The notes beneath the pieces were generated by a model. It ran no database searches, had not been told where the DNA came from, and saw only the letters and a list, made by a program, of their open reading frames with translations. The position numbers and the translations under genes were made by a program. DNA of 52,763 nt, taken from assembly GCA_029252045.1 (NCBI GenBank), contig JAQXCD010000065.1, forward strand, positions 1 through 52,763, in the 5' to 3' direction. Within the stretch, counting starts at the first letter, position 1; every line of letters starts with the position of its first letter. Of the stretch, positions 26,101-34,703 are shown piece after piece. The DNA comes from Sulfitobacter sp. Lineage in GTDB: Bacteria > Pseudomonadota > Alphaproteobacteria > Rhodobacterales > Rhodobacteraceae.

Positions 26101-27719
26101 TGAACCAGCTGGCGCGCGCACATACGGCGCTGGCCTTGCTGGCGATGGACCCTGCCCTTGGCGGTCTGGTGATCCGTGCCCGCGCAGGCGCTGTGCGCGA
26201 TGCTGTACTGGCCGCCCTGCCCCCCCATACCCGCCTGCGCCCTGCCATGGGGGCCGAGGCGCTGGAGGGCGGGATTGATGTGTCGGCCACCCTCTCATCC
26301 GGCACGCTGACGCAGACGCGCGGGCTGCTGGCACGCTCCGGCGCCTTTGTGCTGGCGATGGCCGAACGCGCCGAGCCGTATCTCGCCGCGCGCCTTGCCG
26401 CCACGCTGGACGCAGAGGGCGCGCGCATCTTGATCGCGCTCGACGAAGGCATCGGGGAGGAGGCGCTGCCCCCTGCTCTGTCGGACAGGCTCGCCTTTCG
26501 CGTTGATCTTGAGGATTGCGCGCTGGGGGACATCACCCCTGCCCCAATCTGGCCCGCGCCCGCGCTGCTGGCGCAGGTCTGCACCCCGGATGATCTGGCC
26601 CATACGCTGGTTCTGCTCGCTGTTCGCCTTGGCATCACCAGCCTGCGCGCCGTGGGCTTTGCCCTACGCGCTACCCGCGCACATGCGGCCCTGATGGGAC
26701 GGTTAGAGCCTATTGAAGATGATATGACCGCTGCCGTTGCGTTGGTCTTTGCGCACCGCGCGACGCAACTGCCCGCGCAACAGGAAGATGCGCCCAACGA
26801 CAGCCCGCCGGAAGAGCCGCAGACGCCGCCAGACGAAGAGCATCAAGAGAGCCTGCCCCAAGATATCATGCTGGACGCGGTGCTGGCCGCCCTGCCTCCT
26901 GATCTGCTGGCCAAACTGAACGCGGGCGGCACGGACCGCGGCGCGTCAGGCAGCGGCGCAGGACAAAAGAAAATCGGCAACCGGCGGGGCCGCCCCCTGC
27001 CCGCCCGCGATGGCGGCCCCGCACAGGGGCGCGTGGACCTGATCGCGACCTTGCGCGCTGCAATCCCCTGGCAGACCCTGCGCGCGCGCGAAGCCCCACA
27101 TCGCACAGGCCCGCACATCCGCGCCATCGACCTGCGGCGCAAACGCTATGTCGATCTGTCCGACCGCCTGTTGATCTTTACCGTTGACGCCTCAGGCTCT
27201 GCCGCGATGGCCCGCATGGGCGAGGCGAAGGGCGCGATAGAACTGCTGCTCGCCGAAGCCTATGCCCGGCGCGACCACGTTGCGCTGATCGCATTCCGGG
27301 GGGCAGGCGCCGAGATGCTTCTGGAGCCCACACGCTCGCTCGTGCAGACCAAGCGCAAGCTTGCCGATCTGCCCGGCGGTGGCGCTACACCGCTGGCAGC
27401 CGGGCTGCTGGCAGCGCTGGCAATGGCGCAACAGGCGCGGCGCAAGGGGCTGACCCCCACAATAATTACACTGACCGACGGGCGCGCGAATATGGCGCTC
27501 GACGGGACCGCCAACCGCGCCGAGGCATCCGCAGATGCCAGAACTGCTGCCCGTGCCCTGTGCGCGGCGCGCGTGGAGGCCATCGTGATCGACACAGGCC
27601 GTAAATCTGAGCCTGCCTTGATGCAAATCGCCGATATTATTGGCGGGTCGTATCTTCCCCTGCCCCGTGCGGATGCGCGCAGCCTGTCCACCGCCGTGAC
27701 CCGAGCACTGGAAGACTGA
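26100..27719 (+). CDS. bchD: magnesium chelatase subunit D
   Basis: A 539-residue protein with a degenerate N-terminal AAA+ domain without a clear Walker A. A Pro/Glu-rich linker follows (about residues 232-262, including PPEEPQTPPDEEHQE), then a C-terminal von Willebrand factor A domain. The MIDAS motif TVDASGSAA is visible. It bridges BchI hexamers and BchH. The start overlaps the bchI stop by one base. Confidence 0.94.
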   Translation: MNQLARAHTALALLAMDPALGGLVIRARAGAVRDAVLAALPPHTRLRPAMGAEALEGGIDVSATLSSGTLTQTRGLLARSGAFVLAMAERAEPYLAARLAATLDAEGARILIALDEGIGEEALPPALSDRLAFRVDLEDCALGDITPAPIWPAPALLAQVCTPDDLAHTLVLLAVRLGITSLRAVGFALRATRAHAALMGRLEPIEDDMTAAVALVFAHRATQLPAQQEDAPNDSPPEEPQTPPDEEHQESLPQDIMLDAVLAALPPDLLAKLNAGGTDRGASGSGAGQKKIGNRRGRPLPARDGGPAQGRVDLIATLRAAIPWQTLRAREAPHRTGPHIRAIDLRRKRYVDLSDRLLIFTVDASGSAAMARMGEAKGAIELLLAEAYARRDHVALIAFRGAGAEMLLEPTRSLVQTKRKLADLPGGGATPLAAGLLAALAMAQQARRKGLTPTIITLTDGRANMALDGTANRAEASADARTAARALCAARVEAIVIDTGRKSEPALMQIADIIGGSYLPLPRADARSLSTAVTRALED

Positions 27720-27722
27720 TCC

Positions 27723-28592
27723 ATGGATTGGACGCGCCACAAGGGTGACTGGCCACATGCAAAAACCTCTCGGTTTGTCCTGAGCAAGCCGCACAGATGG
27801 CATGTGCAGGAGGCCGGCACCGGCCCCCTCTTGCTGCTGCTGCACGGCGCTGGCGGGGCCACGCAGAGCTTTCGCCATCTTGTCCCGCTGCTCACCCCTA
27901 GCTATCGCGTTGTCACCCTCGATCTGCCCGGCCAAGGCTTTACCCGTCTGGGGGCGCAGGCGCGCTGCGGGCTCGAGGCGATGTCGGAGGATATAGCCGC
28001 GCTCTGCAAGCAGGAAGGCTGGCAACCGCACGCGATCATGGGCCATTCCGCCGGTGCCGCCATCGCCTTTGATCTGGCGCCCCGCTTGGGCCGCCCCGCC
28101 CCGCTGGTCATTGGGGTTAACGCCGCCCTGTCAAATTTCAAAGGGGTGGCGGGAGTACTGTTTCCGCTGATGGCCAAGGCGCTGGCAATGATGCCTGGCG
28201 TCGCAGGCTTGTTTACCGCCTCCAACAGCAATCCACGATCGGTTCAGCGTCTGATTGACGGGACCGGGTCGCGCCTCACCCCTGATGACCTGCGCCACTA
28301 CGGCGCATTGGTGAGTGACCGCGGCCATGTGAACGCGACCCTTCAGATGATGGCGCAATGGGATCTGGAGCCGTTGTTGCGCCGCCTGCCCCAAAGTGGT
28401 CTGCGCGGCCTGCTCATTGCCGCGACCGCCGACCGTGCCGTGCCCGCCGCTGTATCGCGCGATATGGCCGCACAGGTGCCAGGCCTGAATTATGCCGAAT
28501 TGCCTGATTTGGGGCATCTGGCCCATGAGGAAGCGCCACAGGCGGTTGCCGCACTAATTCTGGACTATCTTGCTGAAAACACGCCGCTGTAA
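27723..28592 (+). CDS. bchO: alpha/beta hydrolase BchO
   Basis: A 289-residue alpha/beta hydrolase always found with bchID. Features: LLLLHGAGGATQSFRHL oxyanion region, nucleophile elbow MGHSAGAAIA (Ser), and a C-terminal His in LPDLGHLAHEE. It is thought to act with Mg-chelatase, but its substrate is unknown. It ends the crtA-bchIDO operon. The plasmid replicon begins 55 bases later. Confidence 0.92.
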   Translation: MDWTRHKGDWPHAKTSRFVLSKPHRWHVQEAGTGPLLLLLHGAGGATQSFRHLVPLLTPSYRVVTLDLPGQGFTRLGAQARCGLEAMSEDIAALCKQEGWQPHAIMGHSAGAAIAFDLAPRLGRPAPLVIGVNAALSNFKGVAGVLFPLMAKALAMMPGVAGLFTASNSNPRSVQRLIDGTGSRLTPDDLRHYGALVSDRGHVNATLQMMAQWDLEPLLRRLPQSGLRGLLIAATADRAVPAAVSRDMAAQVPGLNYAELPDLGHLAHEEAPQAVAALILDYLAENTPL

Positions 28593-28610
28593 GTGCATAT
28601 TCATATTATT

Positions 28611-28629
28611 TTTCAGTATCTTACTGAAA
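28611..28629. terminator. AT-rich hairpin between bchO and parB
   Basis: TTTCAGTA (28611-28618) pairs with TACTGAAA (28622-28629) around TCT, preceded by ATTATT. It is placed between convergent bchO and parB and may terminate one or both. The stem is short and AT-rich, so it is weak. Confidence 0.45.
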
Positions 28630-28631
28630 TA

Positions 28632-28645
28632 TTGCCCACGGGCAA
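28632..28645. repeat. palindrome TTGCCCACGGGCAA, candidate partition site
   Basis: An inverted repeat with 6-bp arms (TTGCCC/GGGCAA) just beyond the parB stop. A near-identical, fully symmetric copy lies at 31383-31396 before repA. Half sites occur elsewhere, but I found no third full copy in the window. It is a candidate centromere (parS) for the ParAB system, inferred from position and symmetry. Confidence 0.5.
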
Positions 28646-28647
28646 CC

Positions 28648-29643
28648 CTATTTACCAAAGCGTTCCCTGATAAAAACATCAAAAGCCCCCCTCAGACTGG
28701 CTTCCGAGAGCGATTCCTCAAATTCGATCTGGAACTTGCGGCCTTTCTTGCGTGCAATGATCCCCTTTTCACCTGACGAACGGCGATAGATGCTCTCGTC
28801 CGTTTTGCGCACCGGCTTCACCTTTGGCAGTTCTGCCGCCTGTCGCAACTGCTTGACGACATCCGCAGGGTCAACAAACGGCCCCCGCCCGTTGCGTGCT
28901 GATTGCTGCTGTACCTCGATCTTGGCAGCCTGGGCCAGCACGGGATCTGCGGTCACGGGACGTGCCAACAGAGGCTTCAGATCACGCGCGTGGCGCTCTT
29001 TCAAATCACGGATTGACGGGAACGCACCTACGATCTGGGCAGGCAGGGATGCAAGTGCGAGATAGCGTGACAGCCACGGCTGGCTGACCTCCAGCCGTTC
29101 CGCCATCGCCTTTTGCTTGCCACCGTAATAGCGCGCGATGGCGTCGCCATAGTCGATGGCGCGCTCATAATCGCTGATGTCCTCGCGCTCGCGGTTCTCG
29201 ATGTCGGCAAGGCGAAACGCTTCCTCATCGCTCATCTCGCGCGGCTCAATCAAATATTTAAACTGGGTGTAGTTGTTGGCGCGCAGCCAGCTGATGGCGA
29301 AATGACGGCGCGCGCCACAGATGACCTCGTATTTGTACTGCGGATCATCGATGGGCCGGACCACGGCCGCAAACTCCTGTCGCCCTTGCGCGCGGATTCC
29401 GTCGATCAGATCGCGGCAATTCTCCTCGTTGAGCAGGTCGTAATCGCGGTTGTGACGCTCCCACATGCGGCATTCCGAGGGGTCCACCCAGCGTAGTGTT
29501 TTCTCCTCCAGCTCGCCGGACAGGCGGTCACTGATGGTGGTGGAACGCTTGAGAAAGCGGGCGGATTCGCGCGCCTGTGGCTGGGCCGGCGTGTCCAGAT
29601 CACTCAGGACATCATCAAAGATTGCATCGTGTTTCTTGCTCAT
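28648..29643 (-). CDS. parB: plasmid partition protein ParB
   Basis: A 331-residue ParB-family protein. The N-terminal ParB/Srx-like domain includes VICGARRHFAISWLRA (about residues 111-126). ENREREDISDYERAIDY leads to the helix-turn-helix around QKAMAERLEVSQPWLSRYLAL. The C-terminus is basic. It should bind a centromere and load onto plasmid DNA for ParA-driven segregation. The start overlaps the parA stop by four bases. Some authors name such partners RepB. Confidence 0.9.
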   Translation of the reverse strand: MSKKHDAIFDDVLSDLDTPAQPQARESARFLKRSTTISDRLSGELEEKTLRWVDPSECRMWERHNRDYDLLNEENCRDLIDGIRAQGRQEFAAVVRPIDDPQYKYEVICGARRHFAISWLRANNYTQFKYLIEPREMSDEEAFRLADIENREREDISDYERAIDYGDAIARYYGGKQKAMAERLEVSQPWLSRYLALASLPAQIVGAFPSIRDLKERHARDLKPLLARPVTADPVLAQAAKIEVQQQSARNGRGPFVDPADVVKQLRQAAELPKVKPVRKTDESIYRRSSGEKGIIARKKGRKFQIEFEESLSEASLRGAFDVFIRERFGK

Positions 29644-30842
29644 AGCAGCCCCTCCTTGCGCAGGCTCTTGTGGTGGCTGGGCCAGGTCTTGCGGATCAGC
29701 AGCTCTATTTCGCCATTGACCGCATCCAGATAGGCGCGGCAGCGTTTGTGCGTCTCCGTGCGCGTGGCAGCCCCCGTCAGCTCATAGACGGTGGCCAGAT
29801 TGGCCGCGGCGTTGTCGATCTCGGCGCTGTCTTTCAGCACCGCCTTCAGCATATCGAGCGGAAATACCGCGTCCATCATCCGCTTGATTGCCTGATGCGC
29901 CGATTTGCTGTCATTCATCTTTGTTGCAAGAATTTTAATAAAAGCATAATCGCGCGCACCCCCCGCCCTTGCCAATTCGTTAAGTGTTGCACCCATCATC
30001 TTGAGGAAATGAGCGGTCGAGCCGAAATCAATGTTGTTGGGCGGGGCAGGGATGACGATGGCATTGGCCGCACGCAACACCGACAGCGACAGCATGCCGA
30101 GAGCCGGCGGGGGATCGAGTAGGATCACGTCGAATTCGTCCTTGATGCTTTCGATTCCGTCCCGCAGCTTATCAAGAACAAAGGTCGAATCCCGTGCCAT
30201 CCGGGCGGCGAACTCATACTCCGCATCATAGAGGCCGAGATTGGCCGGGATCAGCGCAATGCCTGGCCAATAGGTACCGCGCAGGGCGTAATGCAGCGTC
30301 TTGGGGCCGCCGTGACGGAAGAAGGGATAGAGCGTTTCCTCCTCCTCATCCACGTCGATATCAGGGTTCAGACCAAAAACGCTGGTTGTGCTGGCCTGAC
30401 TGTCGCAATCAATCACGCAGACACGGTAGCCTTTGAGCGCGAGAAACTGCGCAAGATGGCACACCATCGTCGACTTACCGACCCCGCCTTTGAAATTCTG
30501 AATGGCGAGCACCATCGCAGGGTCCGTGGCTGCACGGTGGGGGAGGGTACCGAAAACACGCCGCATCTCGTTCACCTGTCCCAAGCTATAGCCCGTCCGC
30601 CGCCCTGTCCCCGCATCCTTTTGTGGTTCGGGCAGGCGCCCGTCCGCTTCTGCGTCACGGATCAGCTTGTCACTCCGGCCTACCATCTCGGCCGCTTTGC
30701 GCACGTTAAAGCTCAGATCCAGCGTCTTGCTGGTACCGGGCGCAAAGAGACGATCACGCAAACGGTTGATTACTGTCGCCGCACGCGTTGAAAGCTGGTC
30801 AAGCTCCGCGAGAGTGACAGGGGTAAGTACAGGCTGCTCCAT
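29640..30842 (-). CDS. parA: plasmid partition ATPase ParA
   Basis: A 400-residue ParA ATPase with an N-terminal DNA-binding region of about 100 residues containing AAEMVGRSDKLIRDAEADGRLP, a MerR-like helix-turn-helix. The deviant Walker A motif FKGGVGKSTMVCHLAQFL follows, then CVIDCDSQAS and VILLDPPPALG. The N-terminal domain is typical of type Ia ParA proteins that also repress their own operon. GAGGA lies upstream of ATG 30842, with an inverted repeat just beyond. Confidence 0.93.
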   Translation of the reverse strand: MEQPVLTPVTLAELDQLSTRAATVINRLRDRLFAPGTSKTLDLSFNVRKAAEMVGRSDKLIRDAEADGRLPEPQKDAGTGRRTGYSLGQVNEMRRVFGTLPHRAATDPAMVLAIQNFKGGVGKSTMVCHLAQFLALKGYRVCVIDCDSQASTTSVFGLNPDIDVDEEEETLYPFFRHGGPKTLHYALRGTYWPGIALIPANLGLYDAEYEFAARMARDSTFVLDKLRDGIESIKDEFDVILLDPPPALGMLSLSVLRAANAIVIPAPPNNIDFGSTAHFLKMMGATLNELARAGGARDYAFIKILATKMNDSKSAHQAIKRMMDAVFPLDMLKAVLKDSAEIDNAAANLATVYELTGAATRTETHKRCRAYLDAVNGEIELLIRKTWPSHHKSLRKEGLL

Positions 30843-30856
30843 GATATCCTCATGTT

Positions 30857-30875
30857 ATGATTATCTGCGAATCAT
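30857..30875. promoter_or_regulatory. inverted repeat upstream of parA, possible operator
   Basis: ATGATT (30857-30862) and AATCAT (30870-30875) are separated by seven bases and lie 15 bases before the parA start codon. This is a plausible operator for ParA autorepression. Confidence 0.45.
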
Positions 30876-31173
30876 GAACCTGTCGGCTGCAATGCTCAAG
30901 TGTGAATATTTTGGGGTATGCCTGAAAAAACGGGAAATTTTGCATTGATGCTTTAGAGACTGGAAAAATGTCCATCCTCCCGCAATAACAGGTAGAGTTT
31001 TGCGTGCAGACCGCCCAATCACCCAATAAGTAAGTTTATGTTTGTTGGCGTGGTTGCGGGCGTTAAAACGAGAATAATCAAAATTGAAAAAACCTCTTGG
31101 TGTTCTTCCTTCGGAGTCTTCTATGTTCACGAGGCTTTTAACCTATATTAATAAGGGAATATCAGTCTCTAAT

Positions 31174-31420
31174 CTTACATCTTGGGACTGTATTGCTTAC
31201 GCATTGGGAGGCCTGGAATTACAAAAGGGGACGGCTGCGCTTACGGATAGGGATGGGTTCAAACCTTACATTTTGGGTGCTTCGCTGTTGCGTCTGGGCA
31301 GGGGCATAAAAGACGGTAGAATACAGGGGGATGCGAATCGGATGTGCTATTTTTGGCGATTCTATCCTTACATTTGGGGTGATTGCCCATGGGCAATTTT
31401 TACGCTACCTTACATCCCAG
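31174..31420. other. iteron-type plasmid replication origin
   Basis: Repeats of CTTACATYTTGGG are visible: CTTACATCTTGGG (31174), CTTACGCATTGGG (31196), ATTACAAAAGGGG (31218) and CTTACGGATAGGG (31240), at an exact 22-base period. CTTACATTTTGGG (31265), CTTACATTTGGGG (31367) and a half copy CTTACATCCCAG (31409) follow, with weaker versions between. The 615-base parA-repA gap (30843-31457) is AT-richer than its surroundings and shows no convincing gene. Iterons upstream of a Rep gene are the expected binding sites of the initiator. Confidence 0.8.
31383..31396. repeat. perfect palindrome TTGCCCATGGGCAA
   Basis: This 14-bp perfect palindrome lies between the last strong iteron and the repA start. 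Its partner (one base different) is at 28632-28645 behind parB. It may be a ParB-binding centromere site or a Rep operator. Confidence 0.55.
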
Positions 31421-31457
31421 CTACTACAAAAGTAAGAATAAGCGTGTAAGCGAGCAG

Positions 31458-32462
31458 ATGGCAACGAAACCCTACCGCACCATCACGGCGCGGCCCAATG
31501 CGGAAAGCCTGGTGAAACCGGGCGAGCTGGTGGACCTTGTCGAGGTCACGCCACTGACGCTGGCCGACCGGCGCATTTACAACCAACTACTTGAGAATGC
31601 CTGGGACGCGATAGACAAGCCGGTGACCCATGTGATCGCCAAGGCCGATCTGCGCGGCTCGCATAATTCCAATGACAGGGTAGGGGAATCGATCGAGCGG
31701 CTCATGGGCTCGATCGTGAAGGTAAAGGTGCAACGCGATGGTGAGGATGCCATAGAGCGGGTGCAGCTGCTGGGGGGCAACATTGAGACCACGCGGCGCG
31801 ACGGGCTGCTGGAATACGAGATCCCCACGCGGCTGCGGCGCATCATCAAGGACAGCACGGTGTTTGCCCGGCTTCAACGCGAAGTGATGTTCGCGCTGAG
31901 CTCGAAATACGCGCTGACGCTGTATGAGATGATCCAGAAGCGCGGCAACCTGCGCTGGAAATCCTCCGAGAAATTCAGTCTGGACGATCTGCGCGGCATT
32001 CTGGGTGTGCCCAAGGGCAAGCTGACATCCTGGTCTAATCTCAAACTGCGCGCCATTGATCCGGCGGTGGATGAGGTCTGTGCGCTAAGTGATTATGTGG
32101 TGGAGGTTGCGCCGATCAAGACGGGCAGGCGGGTGACGCATGTGGAGCTGAGATGGTGGCGCAAGGACGCAAAATCCGAAGCCGAAGCTGAGCGGGAGCT
32201 GAGTTTTTCCAAGGTGGGCCGCAAGGTGCGCAGCGACGTGCGCGCACAGGCCCTGCGGCCACGACCGGTCTGGCTGGAAGCCCGTGGCGAGGCGTTGCGC
32301 GGCGATACATATGAGACAGCGCGTCTGCGGTATCAAGGCTATGATATCTATCATGTGGAGGGGGAATGGCGCGATTGGGCCAAGGGCAAGGAAGCACCGC
32401 GTGACCCGGACCGCGCGTTCCTCGCGTTCTTCAAGACATTCGCGGAAGCTAACCCGATCTAG
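31458..32462 (+). CDS. plasmid replication initiator (Rep_3/DnaA-like type)
   Basis: A 334-residue replication initiator. The N-terminal part (SLVKPGELVDLVEVTPLTLADRR) and middle helices (FALSSKYALTLYEMIQKRGN, then FSLDDLRGILGVPKGKLTSW) look like the two winged-helix domains of Rep_3-type initiators. In Rhodobacterales these belong to the class called DnaA-like replicases, and I infer that class by appearance only. ATG 31458 follows the iteron region. A TTG-started frame to 31383 begins inside the palindrome and was rejected. It is divergent from parA-parB and ends just before a strong hairpin. Confidence 0.8.
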   Translation: MATKPYRTITARPNAESLVKPGELVDLVEVTPLTLADRRIYNQLLENAWDAIDKPVTHVIAKADLRGSHNSNDRVGESIERLMGSIVKVKVQRDGEDAIERVQLLGGNIETTRRDGLLEYEIPTRLRRIIKDSTVFARLQREVMFALSSKYALTLYEMIQKRGNLRWKSSEKFSLDDLRGILGVPKGKLTSWSNLKLRAIDPAVDEVCALSDYVVEVAPIKTGRRVTHVELRWWRKDAKSEAEAERELSFSKVGRKVRSDVRAQALRPRPVWLEARGEALRGDTYETARLRYQGYDIYHVEGEWRDWAKGKEAPRDPDRAFLAFFKTFAEANPI

Positions 32463-32469
32463 GCGGGCA

Positions 32470-32530
32470 GGGGGCCAGCCCCCATCCTCCCCGAGGGGAG
32501 GATTCCCCCGGAGTATTTCTGGCCAGGAAA
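32470..32530 (+). repeat. double hairpin + GGAGTATTT repeat, copy B
   Basis: GGGGGC/GCCCCC (32470-32483) is followed by ATCCTCCCC (32484-32492) pairing with GGGGAGGAT (32495-32503), then CCCCCGGAGTATTTCTGGCC and AGGAAAGATAG. It lies between convergent repA and hemE, and the hairpins can terminate repA. The tail matches copies A and C. Confidence 0.75.
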
Positions 32531-32540
32531 GATAGAAGGT

Positions 32541-33575
32541 TCAGCCGTTGCGGACGGTATCAATCATCAGCTGAACATTTTCAGGGTCGGCGTCCGGAGT
32601 GATACCATGGCCAAGATTGAAAATATGCGGCCCTTTCGAGAAGGCCTGTACGATCCGCCGTGTTTCGGCAACGAGATGCTCGCCGCCGGTTACCATATGC
32701 GATGATTTCAGGTTGCCCTGCACACAGCCACCGGGCTGGACGTGTTCAGCGGCCCATTCCGCACTCACGCCATCGTCCACGGCGATGCAATCCGCTCCCG
32801 TGGCCGCATGGGCGCCTGCGTATTTCTCACCCGCACCACGCGGGAAGGCTATGACAGGTAGGCCAGGGTGCTTTTCCTTGAGCGCCGCGGTGATTCGGGC
32901 CATCGGTTTGATGGAGTAGTTCATAAAGTCGTCGCCCTTGAGCGATCCGGCCCAGCTGTCAAAAATCTTGACCACTTCGGCGCCGGCTTCGACCTGCTTT
33001 GACATATATGTGATGGTGGCCTCGGTGATCCGATCCATCAAACTGTCGAACACGGCGCGGTTCTCGGCCTTGAGCTTGTGTGCCGGTCCCTGATCGGGCG
33101 TGCCCTGACCCGCGATCATATAGGTGGCCACAGTCCACGGCGCGCCGGCAAACCCGATGAGGGTTGTTTCGGAAGGCAGCTCGTTCGAAAGAATCTTCAC
33201 GGTCTCATAGACGGGTGCGAGGTGGTCATGGATGGCATCTGCAGGCACCAGCTTGTCTAGTTCGGCCTGTGACGTGATTGTCGAGAGGCGCGGCCCTTCG
33301 CCGGTGACAAACCACAGATCAGCGCCAAGTGCCTGCGGAACAAGCAGAATATCGGCAAACAAGATGGCTGCGTCAAAACCGTACCGGCGGATTGGTTGCA
33401 GTGTCACTTCGGCGGCCAGATCAGGATTATAGCACAGCTTCAGAAAATCACCCGCTTGCGCACGGGTGGCACGGTATTCGGGCAGATAGCGGCCAGCCTG
33501 ACGCATCATCCAGATCGGCGGGGTGGGAAGAGTTTCTCCGGCAAGCGCGCGAAGGATTGTTTTCTGGGCGGTCAT
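32541..33575 (-). CDS. hemE: uroporphyrinogen decarboxylase
   Basis: A 344-residue enzyme that removes four carboxyl groups from uroporphyrinogen III to give coproporphyrinogen III. The signature [17 protein letters not shown] near residue 20 with its catalytic Arg residues is intact, as is [14 protein letters not shown]. It is divergent from hemC, and the 101-base gap holds a PpsR box. It lies next to the replicon. A chromosomal copy may also exist, which is not visible here. Confidence 0.96.
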   Translation of the reverse strand: MTAQKTILRALAGETLPTPPIWMMRQAGRYLPEYRATRAQAGDFLKLCYNPDLAAEVTLQPIRRYGFDAAILFADILLVPQALGADLWFVTGEGPRLSTITSQAELDKLVPADAIHDHLAPVYETVKILSNELPSETTLIGFAGAPWTVATYMIAGQGTPDQGPAHKLKAENRAVFDSLMDRITEATITYMSKQVEAGAEVVKIFDSWAGSLKGDDFMNYSIKPMARITAALKEKHPGLPVIAFPRGAGEKYAGAHAATGADCIAVDDGVSAEWAAEHVQPGGCVQGNLKSSHMVTGGEHLVAETRRIVQAFSKGPHIFNLGHGITPDADPENVQLMIDTVRNG

Positions 33576-33642
33576 ATGCTGTCTCTATCTTTGAATTTGG
33601 CTTAGGCCATCATGCGATAAAGCATGGGGGTTATACAAGAGT

Positions 33643-33660
33643 TGTCAGGTTTGGTTTACA
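33643..33660. promoter_or_regulatory. PpsR operator between hemE and hemC
   Basis: TGTCAGGTTTGGTTTACA matches TGT-N12-ACA. It lies 17 bases before hemC and 68 before hemE, placing these haem genes under the photosynthesis repressor. Confidence 0.8.
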
Positions 33661-33676
33661 CCGTTAGAGATGCTTT

Positions 33677-34621
33677 ATGACATTGAAATTGCCCACTCCC
33701 GCCCAACCGCTGATGATCGGCACCCGTGGATCGCCTTTGGCCCTTGCGCAGGCGCATGAAACGCGCGCACGCCTGGCCCAGGCTTTTGACCTCCCGTTCG
33801 AGGCGTTCACGATCGTTGTGATCAAGACCACCGGCGACAAGATCATTGACCGTCCGCTAAAAGAAATCGGCGGAAAGGGGCTGTTCACCCGCGAAATCGA
33901 GGCTGACATGCTGTCAGGCAAAATCGACATCGCGGTCCATTCCATGAAGGACATGCCGACATTGCAACCCGAGGGGTTGGTCCTCGACACGTACCTGCCG
34001 CGTGAAGATGTGCGCGATGCGTTCATCTCTCCTACCTCAAAGGGTCTTGCGGATCTCCCGGCCGGGACGGTCATCGGCACCTCGAGCCTGCGCCGCAGGG
34101 CGCAACTGATGCTCAAGCGGCCCGATCTCGAAGTGGTGGAATTCCGCGGCAATCTGCAAACGCGGCTGATGAAGCTTGATCAAGGTGTGGCCGCTGCCAC
34201 TTTCCTTGCCATGGCAGGCCTCAACCGGCTGGGGATGAGTGAGGTTCCGGCCACAGCGATAGAGACCGATGTGATGCTGCCTGCCGTGGCTCAGGGCGCA
34301 ATCGGGATCGAACGCCGCGTGGAGGATACCAACGTGGCCGACATGCTCGCGGCCATCCATGACACTCCTACCGGCCAGCGTCTCGCCGCCGAGCGGGCCT
34401 TCCTGCTAGCGCTCGATGGCTCTTGCGAGACCCCCATCGCCGGTCTTGCGGAGCTGGACGGAAACAGTCTGCATTTGCGCGGCGAAGTCCTGCGCCCTGA
34501 TGGCTCTGAGTCTCTGACAGATGCGGTCACCTGCCCGATAGAAGACGGCGCGCAGGCCGGTACGGAAATGGCGCAGAAATTGCTCGCACAGGCTGGCCCG
34601 AAATTCTTTGACTGGCGCTAG
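33677..34621 (+). CDS. hemC: porphobilinogen deaminase (hydroxymethylbilane synthase)
   Basis: A 314-residue enzyme that polymerises four porphobilinogens. The cofactor-attachment Cys is seen in LALDGSCETPIAG (about residue 252). N-terminal motifs IGTRGSPLALAQA, HSMKDMP and GTSSLRRRAQL are intact. It is a single-gene unit with a terminator 8 bases downstream. Divergent from hemE. Confidence 0.96.
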   Translation: MTLKLPTPAQPLMIGTRGSPLALAQAHETRARLAQAFDLPFEAFTIVVIKTTGDKIIDRPLKEIGGKGLFTREIEADMLSGKIDIAVHSMKDMPTLQPEGLVLDTYLPREDVRDAFISPTSKGLADLPAGTVIGTSSLRRRAQLMLKRPDLEVVEFRGNLQTRLMKLDQGVAAATFLAMAGLNRLGMSEVPATAIETDVMLPAVAQGAIGIERRVEDTNVADMLAAIHDTPTGQRLAAERAFLLALDGSCETPIAGLAELDGNSLHLRGEVLRPDGSESLTDAVTCPIEDGAQAGTEMAQKLLAQAGPKFFDWR

Positions 34622-34629
34622 CCAAACAG

Positions 34630-34659
34630 AAGGGCGGTCCTGATCCCAGAACCGCCCTT
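34630..34659. terminator. bidirectional terminator between hemC and hemA
   Basis: AAGGGCGGT (34630-34638) pairs with ACCGCCCTT (34651-34659) around a 12-base loop. It is placed between the convergent hemC and hemA ends. Confidence 0.85.
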
Positions 34660-34667
34660 GTCTCTCT

Positions 34668-34690
34668 CATTTGGCAAAAAATACTCAAAA
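34668..34690 (-). repeat. GAGTATTTTTTGCCAAATGA, degenerate repeat copy D
   Basis: On the minus strand, downstream of hemA, GAGTATTTTTTGCCAAATGA resembles the GGAGTATTTYYGGCCAA tails of copies A-C. It is followed by the hemC/hemA hairpin instead of preceded by one. Confidence 0.45.
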
Positions 34691-34703
34691 CACAACGCGA
34701 GCC

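Noticed and set aside
28570..28776. Short plus-strand frame overlapping the bchO and parB ends
   Set aside because: Crosses the hairpin and palindrome between convergent genes and has no family resemblance.
31084..31449. 121-codon open frame across the origin
   Set aside because: It covers the iterons, has no ribosome site and shows translation of repeated DNA, so it is not a likely gene.
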